This document shows, one piece after another, positions 17,020 through 26,630 of a stretch of 64,000 nt of DNA. Position 1 is the first letter of the stretch. The number at the start of each line of letters is the position of its first letter. This DNA is from Bacteroidetes bacterium SB0662_bin_6. Lineage in GTDB: Bacteria > Bacteroidota > Rhodothermia > Rhodothermales > VXPQ01. The stretch is from NCBI GenBank assembly GCA_009839485.1, contig VXPQ01000035.1, positions 31,386-95,385 of the forward strand, read 5' to 3'. The notes beneath the pieces were generated by a model. It did not search any database, was not told where the DNA came from, and was given only the letters and a program-made list of their open reading frames with translations. A program made the translations under genes and the position numbers.

Positions 17020-19458
17020 GTGCGCACTGCCTTCGCTCTTCTCGCCGTCGCAGCCGCCTTGTGGCCTTCCTGCATCCTTGCCCAGGAATGGGGCATGGTA
17101 TCCGGGCACGTCCTGTCCGCAGAGGAGAATTTTCCTGTACCTAACGTCAGCATCCTCGTAAGCGATACCGAATTCGGCACCGCGAGCAAGGAGGACGGGA
17201 CCTACACGCTCCGCCTGCCCTCGGGCGAGCACCTGTTGCAGTTCTCGGCAGTGGGGTTCGAGACGGCGCAGCACCGCATAGCAGTTCAGCCCGGCGAAAC
17301 GACGGTCCTGAATGTTCGCCTCGATGTGTCGGTCGTACAGATGCAGGATGTCGTGGTGGAAGACGAGTTGTTCTTCCCCGAACCCGGGGTGTATGCACTG
17401 GAGCCCGAAGTCGCCCGCAACCTGCCCTCTCCTTTCAAGGGGTTCCAGGCGCTGAGCGTACTCCCGGGCGTCGCCGCCAACAACGAACTCTCCAACCAGT
17501 ACTCGGTACACGGCGGGGGCTTTCACGAAAACCTTATTTTCGTCAACGGCTTCGAGGTTTACATGCCGTTGCGTCCGAGGCAGGGGGAGCAGGAGGGGCT
17601 CGGCCTGCTTAACCCGGAGTTGGCGGACCGGCTCGTGCTGTACACGGGGGGATTTCCGGCGAAGTACGGGGGGAAACTGTCGTCCGTGCTGGAAACCAGC
17701 TACCACCGCCCGGACGGCGAATCCATGCGCGGGTCCGCGACGGCCTCCCTTCTCGATGCAGGCCTCTCGCACCGGGGCGCGGTTGCGGGGGGGCGTTTCG
17801 GGTGGAATGCCGGTTTCCGAAAAGCGCGCGCCCGCCACTTCTTCCGCACGCAAGAAAAAAAGGGGGATTATCGCCCCGACTACACGGATGTGCAGGGGCT
17901 GGCGACCTGGCGCTTCGCACCGGGACATGAAATCGAAGCGCTGGGTATTTACGCCAACCACGTATTCCGCTTCGACCCGGAGAGCCGCAAGACCTATTTC
18001 GGCATTGTGAGCGCCGACCCCAACAGGCCGTCGGACCTGCGTTCCTTCTGGACCCGCTATGAGGGCGACGAAAACGACGGATATAAAACGCGGTTCGCCG
18101 GCGTGCGCCTGATCAACCGGGTCAGTGCTTCCTGGTCCGTGGAACACGACGCGGCCTACTTCAGCATTTCGGAGACGGAACGCTTCGATATCCAGGGGGC
18201 TTCCATCGTGTTTCGCGTCAATCCGAATAGCGACCCCGCTACCGGTGCGGGGCACATTCCCACCGGCAACGTCACCGAAGAGGAATTTGCCGATAATCTC
18301 ATAGAAAGCGCCGCATGGACCGGACAGGGCCGGTACCGGTTCCAGGCCAGCCGGCATGTCATGGAGGCGGGCTGGAGCGTGCGCGCCTTTTCTTTTTCCG
18401 ACCGCATCGACGAGCACTCCATTCTGTACGGCAGGAACACGAGCGGCGAATCCGTTCGCATCGAAGCGAACCGCCTCTCCGACGAAGCCACGCTTTCCGC
18501 ATGGAAAACCGGCGTGTACCTGCAGGACACGATCCAGCGGGGTGGGTTGCTCGTCACGGGCGGCATGCGGGCGGACCGGTTCTCTTTCAACGGCGCATGG
18601 ACGGTCGCCCCCAGAATCTCGGCGCGGTACGTCGTCAGCGAGCGCATCACGACTTCCGGCTCGTGGGGCTACTACCACCAGACCCCGACCTACCGCGAAT
18701 TCCGCGGCAAACCCGTGCCGGGCGAAACGATTCTTGGGGCCCTCAATCGGGATATCCGGTCCCAGCGGTCGGTACAGTATGTGTTGGGCGGGGAATATTT
18801 CCTGCCTTCGAGGCGGCTGTACGTACGCGCTACGGCTTTTTACAAGGATATGGACCGCCTCATATCGTACGACGTGCGGAACGTGCGCCTCCTGTATTCC
18901 GGGGAAAACGACGCGGAGGGAGAGGCGTTCGGGCTGGATGTGCATCTGTACGGCGAACTCGTACCTGGGCTCGAAAGCCGGCTGAATTACGCGTACCTGA
19001 ATGCCGTCGAGACTTTTCTGCCGGAGTACCGGTCGGAGGTGCTGGAAGGAACGATCCCGCGCCCCTCGGACCAGCGTCACACCATTTCGCTCTTTGTGCA
19101 GGATTATATCCCGGGGGATGACACATGGAGAGTGCATCTGCGCGGCCTCTTCGGGAGCGGCTTCCCGTACACGCCGCCCGTTCCCGACCGTCAGATAGGC
19201 AGATTCGTGATTCAGGTGCCCGGCGAAAGAAATTCGGCCCGCTATCCCCCGTACCGGCGCGTGGATCTCGGCCTGACGAAAATCGTGGGCGTCGGGGCCG
19301 GAATGCACCTGGAATTGACCGCGGAACTGCTCAATGCGTTCAATATGACGAACACGGTCACGTATACCTGGACGCCCGACAATGCCGGTATCTGGGAGCG
19401 GATTCCCACGCGCCTGACCCCCCGCACCTTCAACGTCCGGTTCCGCCTGGAGTGGTGA
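17020..19458 (+). CDS. TonB-dependent outer-membrane receptor with carboxypeptidase-regulatory-like domain
   Basis: Energised importer of a large or scarce substrate (siderophore, vitamin, glycan). 812 residues from GTG 17020, which begins a signal peptide (MRTAFALLAVAAALWPSCILAQ). Residues about 25-105 form a beta-sandwich (SGHVLSAEENFPVPNVSILV ... GEHLLQFSAVGFETA), typical of Bacteroidota receptors; a TonB-box-like VVVEDELFF is next, then the plug (GFQALSVLPGVAANNELSNQYSVHGG) and the 22-strand barrel, ending FNVRFRLEW. No SusD partner follows, so it is not a polysaccharide-utilisation pair. The substrate cannot be told from sequence. Confidence 0.92.
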   Translation: MRTAFALLAVAAALWPSCILAQEWGMVSGHVLSAEENFPVPNVSILVSDTEFGTASKEDGTYTLRLPSGEHLLQFSAVGFETAQHRIAVQPGETTVLNVRLDVSVVQMQDVVVEDELFFPEPGVYALEPEVARNLPSPFKGFQALSVLPGVAANNELSNQYSVHGGGFHENLIFVNGFEVYMPLRPRQGEQEGLGLLNPELADRLVLYTGGFPAKYGGKLSSVLETSYHRPDGESMRGSATASLLDAGLSHRGAVAGGRFGWNAGFRKARARHFFRTQEKKGDYRPDYTDVQGLATWRFAPGHEIEALGIYANHVFRFDPESRKTYFGIVSADPNRPSDLRSFWTRYEGDENDGYKTRFAGVRLINRVSASWSVEHDAAYFSISETERFDIQGASIVFRVNPNSDPATGAGHIPTGNVTEEEFADNLIESAAWTGQGRYRFQASRHVMEAGWSVRAFSFSDRIDEHSILYGRNTSGESVRIEANRLSDEATLSAWKTGVYLQDTIQRGGLLVTGGMRADRFSFNGAWTVAPRISARYVVSERITTSGSWGYYHQTPTYREFRGKPVPGETILGALNRDIRSQRSVQYVLGGEYFLPSRRLYVRATAFYKDMDRLISYDVRNVRLLYSGENDAEGEAFGLDVHLYGELVPGLESRLNYAYLNAVETFLPEYRSEVLEGTIPRPSDQRHTISLFVQDYIPGDDTWRVHLRGLFGSGFPYTPPVPDRQIGRFVIQVPGERNSARYPPYRRVDLGLTKIVGVGAGMHLELTAELLNAFNMTNTVTYTWTPDNAGIWERIPTRLTPRTFNVRFRLEW

Positions 19459-19886
19459 GCGGACATTTCAAAAACTCCTATAACCGGGGTCCGGGCCAGC
19501 CCCAGACATTTCAAAAACTTCTACACCCCGCCCGCAGGGAACAGACGACCCCCTTGCCGTTAAAAATGTTGTTCGTGTCCGTAAAGGGACGCGGATATCG
19601 CGCACCTGGTGCGGATGCATATAAGAACCTGACAAGGATATCTTCAGGGAGTTAGTCTTCACATTCGGACGGCAGGCCCACCCTCCTTGTGCAAACAAGC
19701 GAGGTCCTTTCTCCGGAAAGGCAGGGACGATCGAAAGAATGCGAGCGACTCCCGCTCATGTAAGGTAGAGGTTCTTCTATCCACCGCTCGGGAGCGCGCC
19801 CTTTTCGGGAGCCGCCCCGGCGCCGATTTCGGGCGCTTCGTTGCGCCTGACCGGGCCGGGGCGTTTCTTTATATCAACGACAGGGT
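19459..19886. other. Long intergenic region before ccmF
   Basis: 428 bases without a supported gene. It contains two direct copies of GACATTTCAAAAACT about 42 bases apart (from 19463 and 19505), a CCTTTC/GAAAGG hairpin near 19708-19723, and a GC-rich terminator-like structure at 19813-19870. A promoter for ccmF is expected here but no consensus is obvious. Confidence 0.4.
19813..19870 (+). terminator. Branched GC-rich hairpin with U-rich tail
   Basis: CGCCCCGG (19813-19820) pairs with CCGGGGCG (19856-19863). Inside, GGCGC (19832-19836) pairs with GCGCC (19843-19847). TTTCTTT follows. It may end transcription from the receptor side or act as a leader attenuator for ccmF. Confidence 0.45.
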
Positions 19887-19955
19887 GTGCATACGCCCCT
19901 GTTTATCGCGGCCGCTGCCGCGGCCGGCGTCGATTCGTACGTAAAACAGATTCTC

Positions 19956-22490
19956 ATGTCCGGCGTCATTGGACAAATTCTGGTCCTTTTCGGCTTTGTA
20001 GTCTGCGCGCTTGCGGGCTACGCCTATCTTCAGGCCGCGCGCACCGGCAATTCGGAATGGCGGTGGATCGGACGGGCTGCCTGGGGCGCCATGACCGCAA
20101 GCCTTGCGGCGGCGGCAGTGATCCTGATGGTCCTGCTTCTGACACACCAGTTCCAGTATTCCTACGTCTATCAGCAAACGTCCCGCGCGCTGCCGACCCA
20201 TTTTCTGGTTTCCTCTTTCTGGGCCGGTCAGGAAGGATCGTTTCTGCTCTGGATCCTCCTGATGAGCGCCCTCGGGCTGGTCCTGATGCGCACGAAACGC
20301 GCGTGGGAAGCTCCGGTCATGGCGATCGTAGCGGGGTCGCAGTGGTTCCTTATTTCCATGATCTCAGGGCTGCAACTGGGGCCGCTGCGCATCGGCGCCT
20401 CGCCCTTCGCCACACTTGCCGAGAAATTCCCGGACGCCCCCATGCTGCAGATCCCCGGTTTCATACCGGCGGACGGGTCCGGGCTCAACGACCTGCTCCA
20501 GAATTACTGGATGGTCATTCACCCCCCTACGCTTTTTCTGGGGTTCACCCTGATGGCCGTTCCGTTCGCCTTCGCCGTCGCGGCGCTATGGAAACGCCGG
20601 TATACCGAGTGGATTCCGCAGGCGCTGCCGTGGGCGCTGGTTGCCACCGCGGTGCTGGGCGTCGGCATTACGATGGGCGGGTACTGGGCGTACGAAACCC
20701 TCTCGTTCGGCGGCTACTGGGCATGGGACCCCGTGGAAAATTCCTCGCTGGTGCCCTGGCTTACGGGGATCGCCGCGGTACACACCATGATTATCCGGAA
20801 GAGAAGCGGGAGAGGCCATAAATCCACCTTCCTCTTCTGCATTCTTTCGTACATGCTGGTCATTTACTCCACCTTCCTGACGCGGAGCGGGATACTTGGC
20901 GATATATCGGTGCATTCCTTCGTCGATCTGGGGATGATGAACCAGCTCCTGCTCTGGATCCTGGCTATGGGCGTCGTCGGGTTCGGCCTTTTCGCGTACC
21001 GCTACCGGGAGCTTCCCGCGCCTGATCGCGAGCCCCACCTGCTCTCGCGCGAGTTCATGACGTTTTGCGGCGCGCTGCTCTTGGCCTGTCTGGCGGCGGT
21101 CGTTACCGTAGGCACCAGTTCTCCGATTCTGGGGAAACTGTTCCGCGAAGCGCCCTCCACCGTGCCGATCGACTTCTACAACAAGTGGACGCTCCCGATT
21201 TCCATCCTGCTTGTGTTCCTGGCGGGTCTGGGGCAGCTTTTCTGGTGGCACAGAATGGATGTCGAGCAGGTGAACCGGGTGCTCATCAAGCCGATTGCGG
21301 GGGCCGTGGCCAGCACGGTCGCGGTGCTGATCTTTACTCCGTTCGTGGCGGAAACCGTCCAGCGGCCTGATTTTTCGGCATCGGGCCTTTCGCCAGCGGG
21401 CCCGGCGCAGGATGTTTCCCAGGCGGGATTCGGGGCCGGCGGCGGATTCCTTGAAGGTATCCAACATTTCGGGGAGGTCTACGGAACGGGGATTCTCCTG
21501 CTGCTGCTCGTGTTCATGGCGTTCTTCGCCCTGTACGGGAACGGCATGGTGCTCTGGAAGGTCGGCCGGGGCAATCCGCGCATGGCGGGCGGCGCGACGG
21601 CGCATGTGGGTTTCGCCATTATGGTCCTTGCCATTGTAGCGTCAAGCGGGTTCAGCAAGCCGATCGGCGCCGTACGCGGCGTGCCCATCGAAGATGGCCG
21701 CGACAGTTTTGTCCTCGAGCGCGGCCAAACGCGCATGATCGGCGGGTACCAGGTGACCTATTCGGGGCGCGAGCGCACGGCGCGCAACCGGCCCGTGTAC
21801 GTGCTGGATTTCATCGATCCGAACGGGCGGGAATTCACGGTCAGGCCGGTCGTGTATAAAAGCGATCAGGCCCAGTGGATCCAGCACCCCGACCACGAAA
21901 TGTATCCGGACAAGGACATCTTCGTGGCGGTGTCGCCGAGGGTGATGCAGGAGGACGCCAGGGCATCCGGCGACGATCCGGCCAATCCCGTAGCCCGGCA
22001 GGGCGAACTCACGATCTCACGCGGCGATTCCACCGTGGTGGGCGACGACGAATTCGCCATACAGTTCATCAATTACCAGACGGATCTTGCCGATCTGCCC
22101 GATTCCACGGAGATCGGCGTAGCGGCCCTGCTGGACGTAACCCACCTCGAAACCGGCGAAACCCGCCGTTTGAGCCCGGTCTACCTGATCATGCAGGATC
22201 GCACCCAGCAATACATTCAGAATCGCGTGAGCGATTGGGGCCTGACCGTCACGTTTACGGGGATGAACGTGGATACCGGCTCCATCCGCCTCTTTCTGGA
22301 AGGCGTTGCCGTAGAGGCCGACGACTGGCTCATCGTGCAGGCCTACGAGAAGCCGCTCATCAACTTCCTGTGGTTCGGGTTCCTGCTCCTTACCGGCGGC
22401 TTCGGATTCGCGGCGTACCGGCGCTATGCGGATAACCGCCACAGTGCACGGCGGGCAGCACGCACATCCGGCGCCGGAGACGCGTCGTAA
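19956..22490 (+). CDS. ccmF: Cytochrome c biogenesis haem lyase subunit CcmF family
   Basis: Multi-pass inner-membrane protein that transfers haem to apocytochrome c. 844 residues from ATG 19956, where the first helix (VIGQILVLFGFVVCALAG) begins as in the family; a GTG at 19887 would add 23 residues. The WWD-type haem-handling motif is GGYWAWDPVENSSLVPWL near residue 250, flanked by haem-ligating His residues (HPPTLFLGF; later His in the RTHATMIIRK region). At least twelve helices are followed by a large periplasmic domain and a last helix (LINFLWFGFLLLTGGFGFAAY). Other ccm genes are not in the window. Confidence 0.9.
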   Translation: MSGVIGQILVLFGFVVCALAGYAYLQAARTGNSEWRWIGRAAWGAMTASLAAAAVILMVLLLTHQFQYSYVYQQTSRALPTHFLVSSFWAGQEGSFLLWILLMSALGLVLMRTKRAWEAPVMAIVAGSQWFLISMISGLQLGPLRIGASPFATLAEKFPDAPMLQIPGFIPADGSGLNDLLQNYWMVIHPPTLFLGFTLMAVPFAFAVAALWKRRYTEWIPQALPWALVATAVLGVGITMGGYWAYETLSFGGYWAWDPVENSSLVPWLTGIAAVHTMIIRKRSGRGHKSTFLFCILSYMLVIYSTFLTRSGILGDISVHSFVDLGMMNQLLLWILAMGVVGFGLFAYRYRELPAPDREPHLLSREFMTFCGALLLACLAAVVTVGTSSPILGKLFREAPSTVPIDFYNKWTLPISILLVFLAGLGQLFWWHRMDVEQVNRVLIKPIAGAVASTVAVLIFTPFVAETVQRPDFSASGLSPAGPAQDVSQAGFGAGGGFLEGIQHFGEVYGTGILLLLLVFMAFFALYGNGMVLWKVGRGNPRMAGGATAHVGFAIMVLAIVASSGFSKPIGAVRGVPIEDGRDSFVLERGQTRMIGGYQVTYSGRERTARNRPVYVLDFIDPNGREFTVRPVVYKSDQAQWIQHPDHEMYPDKDIFVAVSPRVMQEDARASGDDPANPVARQGELTISRGDSTVVGDDEFAIQFINYQTDLADLPDSTEIGVAALLDVTHLETGETRRLSPVYLIMQDRTQQYIQNRVSDWGLTVTFTGMNVDTGSIRLFLEGVAVEADDWLIVQAYEKPLINFLWFGFLLLTGGFGFAAYRRYADNRHSARRAARTSGAGDAS

Positions 22491-22493
22491 TCA

Positions 22494-22597
22494 AAGGATA
22501 CTCCGATTAAGACCGCACTTCTCTCAGCCTCCCGAAGAGCGCATCACGCATGAACGTGACGTGCTGAGCGAAGCGATTTTGATCAGCGTATCCTTTA
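22494..22597. repeat. Dispersed palindromic element, long composite copy
   Basis: Starts AAAGGATACTCCGATTAAG and ends TTGATCAGCGTATCCTTTA, so the outer ends are inverted, with a CTGAGCGAAGCG arm inside. It lies between ccmF and the convergent permease gene and contains the permease stop codon. Confidence 0.55.
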
Positions 22598-23710
22598 CAG
22601 GTTCTCGATCGCCTCGGAAGCTGCCTCGCGGCCCCGGGGGGTCAGCACCAGCATATCGTCATCGACCTGCCGCACCAGTCCGTTCGACTGCGCCCTGCGG
22701 ACGACCCGCCGCGCAAAGTCCCGTTCCCAGGCGAGGTGTTCCTCGAGATGCCCGATACGATGTTCTATGTCCGCCTCGGGCAGTCCTTCGTGGTTGAACA
22801 GGTGGATGGCGAGCATCTTTTCCGCGAACTCCCACTTCTGCCGGATGCGCCGCTGCCGTCCCGCAAGGATGCCGTACCGGGGAGCGCCCAGCCAGACGCT
22901 TAGGAACACGATGCCCGATACGGTGGCCATCGCGCCGGCAATGGATACGTCGAAAAGGCGGGCCATCTGAAATCCGCCCACGGCGGAGGCCGCCCCGAGG
23001 GCCACGCTCAGCAGGATCATGTCGCGGAGCCGGTCGGTGAGCAGGTAGGCCGCCGCGGACGGCGCCACCATCATGGCCACGACCAGGATCGATCCCACCG
23101 CGTCGAACGCCGCCACCGCCGTGATGGACACGAAGGTCATCAGGCCGTAATGAATAAGCACCGGCCCGAAACCCAGCGCGGCCGCCAGCCCGGCGTCGAA
23201 CGTGGCGATCTTCAGTTCCTTGTAGAAGAGCGCGATGAAGGCGACATTCGCCAGCCCGACGCCGCTCATTACGTACAGGGCGCGTGGTCCGATATCCCTG
23301 CCCCCGACGATCAGCCGGTCGAAGGGCGCAAAGGCCGGTTCGCCCAGCAGCACCGCATCGGTGTCGAGGTGTACGTCGCCGGCATAGCGGGCAATAAGGA
23401 TAATGCCGATGCTGAACAGCACGGGAAATGTCAGCCCGATGGCCGCATCTTCCCGGACCAGTCGGGTGGACATGAGGAGTTCGACCAGCATCACGGTGAG
23501 CACGCCCGTGGCGGCTGCGGCCAGAATCAGCAGGGGGGAGTTGAGGTTGTGGGTCAGGAAGAAGGCAATTACAATGCCCGGCAGGATCGCATGGCTGATG
23601 GCGTCGCTCATCATGGCCATCTGGCGCAGCACGAGAAACGTGCCCGGCAGCGCGCACGCCGCGGCCACCACCACCGCGAGGAGTTGAATTTCAATCTCGC
23701 CCTGGGTCAT
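22595..23710 (-). CDS. Metal (Mn/Zn/Fe) ABC transporter permease with C-terminal winged-helix-like tail
   Basis: ABC-3 family inner-membrane permease, 371 residues from ATG 23710 (the frame extends to 23767 but overlaps the upstream gene). The first about 280 residues have eight or more helices with SDAISHAILPGIVIAF and AFDAVGSILVVAMMVAPSAAAYLLTDR, standard for ZnuB/MntB/SitD proteins. The last 85 residues are soluble (EKMLAIHLFNHEGLPEAD ... NGLVRQVDDDMLVLTPRGREAA) and look like a DtxR/MntR-type winged helix, an addition to the usual length of about 280. ATGA overlap with the upstream permease gene shows tight coupling. Confidence 0.9.
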   Translation of the reverse strand: MTQGEIEIQLLAVVVAAACALPGTFLVLRQMAMMSDAISHAILPGIVIAFFLTHNLNSPLLILAAAATGVLTVMLVELLMSTRLVREDAAIGLTFPVLFSIGIILIARYAGDVHLDTDAVLLGEPAFAPFDRLIVGGRDIGPRALYVMSGVGLANVAFIALFYKELKIATFDAGLAAALGFGPVLIHYGLMTFVSITAVAAFDAVGSILVVAMMVAPSAAAYLLTDRLRDMILLSVALGAASAVGGFQMARLFDVSIAGAMATVSGIVFLSVWLGAPRYGILAGRQRRIRQKWEFAEKMLAIHLFNHEGLPEADIEHRIGHLEEHLAWERDFARRVVRRAQSNGLVRQVDDDMLVLTPRGREAASEAIENL

Positions 23711-24813
23711 GTCCGCTCCTCTTTCAGGGTTTCCACGTTGTGCAGGCCGGCGTCGGTGAGCGCCCACCCGTTTCTGGCTCGACGGACAAGGCCGTCCTTT
23801 TCAAGACGCCCCAGCAGGCGCTCCACAGGGACCTCGTTCGCGCGCATGGCCTGCACGGCCCCCTTCGGGTGGGGGCGCAGCGGATCGTTGTGCTGCATGC
23901 CGAGGGCATAGAGATCCAGCAGCACGGTTTCCAGTTGGAAACGCCCCGTGCTCCGGCGGGCCCGAAGGTATCGCGCCGCCAAACCGCGATTGGGCGCGAA
24001 CAATAGCGACAGGACCATGATGACGCCCATGCAGAGCACGATCAGCGGGCCGGTGGGCAGGCCGGTCTCCGCGCTGCTGAGCACCGCGCCGGTTACGCCG
24101 GCCGCCGCGCCGAACCCGGCGGACAGCAGTACCATTTTCCACAGCGTATCCGTCCATTGCCGTCCGGCCGCCGCAGGCGCCACGATCATGGCGCTCATCA
24201 GCACGACACCGACGGTCTGCAACCCGATCACGATCGCCACGACGAGCAGCGCCGTCAGAAAAAGATCCACGCGGCGCATGGGGAGGCCCATCGTACGCCC
24301 GAACTCCGGGTCGAAGGCCAGCAGTTTCAGTTCTTTCCAGAAGAGGGTCATCAGGAGGAGTGCTCCACCCCCCGGAATGGCCATCGTAATGACATCGCGC
24401 CGGACGAGGGAGGAGGCCTGCCCGAACAAAAACGTGTCGAGGCCGGCCTGTGCGGCTCCGCCCCGCTGCCGGATATAGGTCAATAGCACCAGGCCCACGC
24501 CAAAGAATACGGACAGGGTCAGGGCGAGCATGCTGTCGTACTTGATCCGGGTGGTTCCGGTGACAGACATGATCCAGAGCGTCGAAAGCCATCCCGCCAG
24601 CGCCGCGCCGATCATCAGCGCAAGGGGCGCCTTGCTTCCCGTCAGCAGAAACGCGATCGCAATGCCGGGCAGTGCCGCATGGGAAATGGCGTCGCCCAGC
24701 AGGCTTTGCCCGCGCAATACGGCGTAGCTCCCCAGTCCGCCGCTTACGATGCCCAGTACGGCGGAGCCCAGCGCCACCATCCGCAGCGTATAATCGCTGA
24801 ACAGTTGCTCCAT
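23707..24813 (-). CDS. Metal (Mn/Zn/Fe) ABC transporter permease with C-terminal winged-helix-like tail
   Basis: Second ABC-3 permease, 368 residues. LLGDAISHAALPGIAIAFLL and TVGVVLMSAMIVAPAAAGRQWTD are the paired signature segments. As in its partner, the chain runs about 90 residues past the usual end: QLETVLLDLYALGMQHND ... ERLLGRLEKDGLVRRARNGWALTDAG, a helix-turn-helix plus wing pattern. The two tails could sense metal or control channel opening, or they may be remnants of a fused regulator. Transcription runs substrate-binding protein, ATPase, this gene, second permease. Confidence 0.9.
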   Translation of the reverse strand: MEQLFSDYTLRMVALGSAVLGIVSGGLGSYAVLRGQSLLGDAISHAALPGIAIAFLLTGSKAPLALMIGAALAGWLSTLWIMSVTGTTRIKYDSMLALTLSVFFGVGLVLLTYIRQRGGAAQAGLDTFLFGQASSLVRRDVITMAIPGGGALLLMTLFWKELKLLAFDPEFGRTMGLPMRRVDLFLTALLVVAIVIGLQTVGVVLMSAMIVAPAAAGRQWTDTLWKMVLLSAGFGAAAGVTGAVLSSAETGLPTGPLIVLCMGVIMVLSLLFAPNRGLAARYLRARRSTGRFQLETVLLDLYALGMQHNDPLRPHPKGAVQAMRANEVPVERLLGRLEKDGLVRRARNGWALTDAGLHNVETLKEERT

Positions 24814-24823
24814 CGGCGTTTCC

Positions 24824-24882
24824 CGGGGAATGTTTCGGGCAGGGTTTACGGGGGAATGTTTCGGACGTGTTTCGGGGAATGT
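24824..24882. repeat. Three short direct repeats between ATPase and permease genes
   Basis: Copies of a CGGGGAATGTTTCGG core at 24824-24838, 24851-24864 (lacking the first C) and a shortened one at 24873-24882, within an 81-base gap of an otherwise overlapping operon. Confidence 0.5.
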
Positions 24883-24894
24883 CCTGAGGAATAT

Positions 24895-25686
24895 CTACGG
24901 GGCGATAACGTCCGCGGGGCCACTCCCTCCGGCGGCGTCCGCACTCCGCAGAAAGGCGATGCGTCCGCCGTACGCAAGGCGCAGGTTGTCCGGCGTAAAC
25001 GCTTCGTCCACCGGACCGGAAGCGATCCGCCGCACATTCAGCAGCATCACATGATCGAAGTACTCCGTGACGGTTTGCAGGTCGTGGTGTACGACCAGTA
25101 GCGTGCGCCCCCTTTCCCGCAGGTCGCGCAGCAGGTCGATAATGGCGCGTTCGGTGACGGCGTCGACCCCCTGCAACGGTTCGTCCATCAGGTAGACCCG
25201 GGCATCCTGCACCAGTGCGCGCGCCAGAAAAACGCGCTGCTGCTGCCCGCCGGACAGTTGCCGGATCTGCCGGGAGGCGAAATCTTCCATCCCCACCCTT
25301 CGCAGGGCTTCCCGGGCGCGTTCGCGCTCGCGTCTGCCCGGCCTTCGGATCCACCCCAACTCTCCGTACCGCCCCATCATCACCACGTCGAGTACGCTGG
25401 TCGGGAAATCCCAATCCACGCTGCCCCGTTGCGGCACATAGGCGATCTGCTGCCGGCATGCCTCGTACGGGGATCCGAAGAAGCGGATGCGCCCGGCGGA
25501 TATCTTCAGGAGGTCCAGCAGGGCCTTGATGAAGGTGGTTTTTCCGGCGCCGTTAGGACCCACGACCGCCATGAGCACGCCGGAGGGCACGGTAAGGTCG
25601 ATGTCCCACAGGACAGGCCGGTCCCGGTAGGCGACCGTCAGGTCGCGCACTTCTATGGCCGCCGTGTCGTTCACGCGGATATTCAC
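24895..25686 (-). CDS. Metal ABC transporter ATP-binding protein
   Basis: ATPase of the Mn/Zn/Fe importer, 263 residues from a GTG at 25686 that overlaps the stop of the substrate-binding gene (GTGA). Walker A is GPNGAGKTT near residue 44, Q-loop YVPQRGSVDWDFP (characteristic of the MntA/ZnuC group), signature LSGGQQQRVFLARAL, Walker B VYLMDEPLQGVD and switch His in VVHHDL. All catalytic residues are present. Confidence 0.93.
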   Translation of the reverse strand: MNIRVNDTAAIEVRDLTVAYRDRPVLWDIDLTVPSGVLMAVVGPNGAGKTTFIKALLDLLKISAGRIRFFGSPYEACRQQIAYVPQRGSVDWDFPTSVLDVVMMGRYGELGWIRRPGRRERERAREALRRVGMEDFASRQIRQLSGGQQQRVFLARALVQDARVYLMDEPLQGVDAVTERAIIDLLRDLRERGRTLLVVHHDLQTVTEYFDHVMLLNVRRIASGPVDEAFTPDNLRLAYGGRIAFLRSADAAGGSGPADVIAP

Positions 25687-26630
25687 ACCGGGTCCCCGGC
25701 AAGGGCGGCCACGATGGTGTCGATGTTCTGGCGCATCATGCCGAGGTAAGTCCCCGCCTGCGAATCGGGATCTCCGAGGGCATCGCCGTAGAGCGTTCCT
25801 CCGATCCCTACTTCGAAACCCCGCGCCCGCACCGCTTCCTGCACGGCCTCTATGCCGCGCGGAGAAATGGAGGATTCGACGAACATGGCCGGAATCCTGC
25901 GGGCGGCCACCAGATCGGCCAGTTGCTGCACATCCGCCGTGCCGGCTTCCGCCGCCGTGCTGATGCCTTGCAGCCCATGCACCTCGAATCCGTACGCCCT
26001 GCCGAAATACCCGAACGCGTCATGCGACGTGACGATCACGCGTCGGTCCGCCGGAACCGCGGCGGTCCGTTCCCGGACGTACGCATGCGTGCGGTCCATC
26101 TCGGCAAGGTAGCTGGCGAGACGTTCCCGGTAGGCTGCGGCACGGAGCGGATCGGCTTCCGCAAGAATCTCCTGTACGCGCCGCGCCGCACCCTGCCAAA
26201 GGGGCACGTCGAACCAGATATGGGGGTCGTAGTTGCCCTGAAACAGGTCCGAATCGATCAGGTCTTCCCCGGTCACGCTTTCTTCGGCCACGGCGAATAC
26301 GGGGATCCCGCGCTGGCGCATCCGCTCGAACACGTCGGCCATTTTCCCTTCCAGATGCAACCCGTTGTACAGGATCACGTCGGCCCCGCTCAGGCGGGTC
26401 ACGTCCCCGGCGCTGGCCTTGTACAGGTGCGGGTCCACGCCCGGGCCCATAAGGCCGGTCACCGATACGTGTTCGCCGCCTATCTGCGTCGCCAGATCGG
26501 CGATCATACTGGTGGTGGCGACGACACTGAGCCGGTCCGGAAGGGCCGTGTCGTTGCCGCGCGTTTGCCCGCATGAAGTGACCATGCCGGCGGAGAGCAG
26601 GACTGCGAGGAGGAAGGCGTACGATCGCAT
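25683..26630 (-). CDS. Metal ABC transporter substrate-binding lipoprotein (ZnuA/MntA/TroA-like)
   Basis: Captures Mn, Zn or Fe outside the inner membrane for the ABC importer. 315 residues from ATG 26630; signal peptide ends in a lipobox VTSCG. Cluster A-I features: TTSMIADLA, DPHLYKASAGDV (metal His), DPHIWFDV (second His), VTSHDAFGYFGRAYG (with Glu/His further on) and a final Asp region (IGGTLYGDALG). There is no long His-rich loop, which favours Mn or Fe over Zn, but this is a weak argument. It is the first gene of a four-gene operon. Confidence 0.92.
   Translation of the reverse strand: MRSYAFLLAVLLSAGMVTSCGQTRGNDTALPDRLSVVATTSMIADLATQIGGEHVSVTGLMGPGVDPHLYKASAGDVTRLSGADVILYNGLHLEGKMADVFERMRQRGIPVFAVAEESVTGEDLIDSDLFQGNYDPHIWFDVPLWQGAARRVQEILAEADPLRAAAYRERLASYLAEMDRTHAYVRERTAAVPADRRVIVTSHDAFGYFGRAYGFEVHGLQGISTAAEAGTADVQQLADLVAARRIPAMFVESSISPRGIEAVQEAVRARGFEVGIGGTLYGDALGDPDSQAGTYLGMMRQNIDTIVAALAGDPV

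Noticed and set aside
16981..19308. 775-residue minus-strand ORF opposite the TonB receptor
   Set aside because: Shadow of a well-supported gene; composition is random-like.
22601..26630. Separate DtxR/MntR gene in the metal transporter operon
   Set aside because: Winged-helix-like sequence is continuous in frame with both permeases, with no internal start or ribosome-binding site that supports a separate gene.
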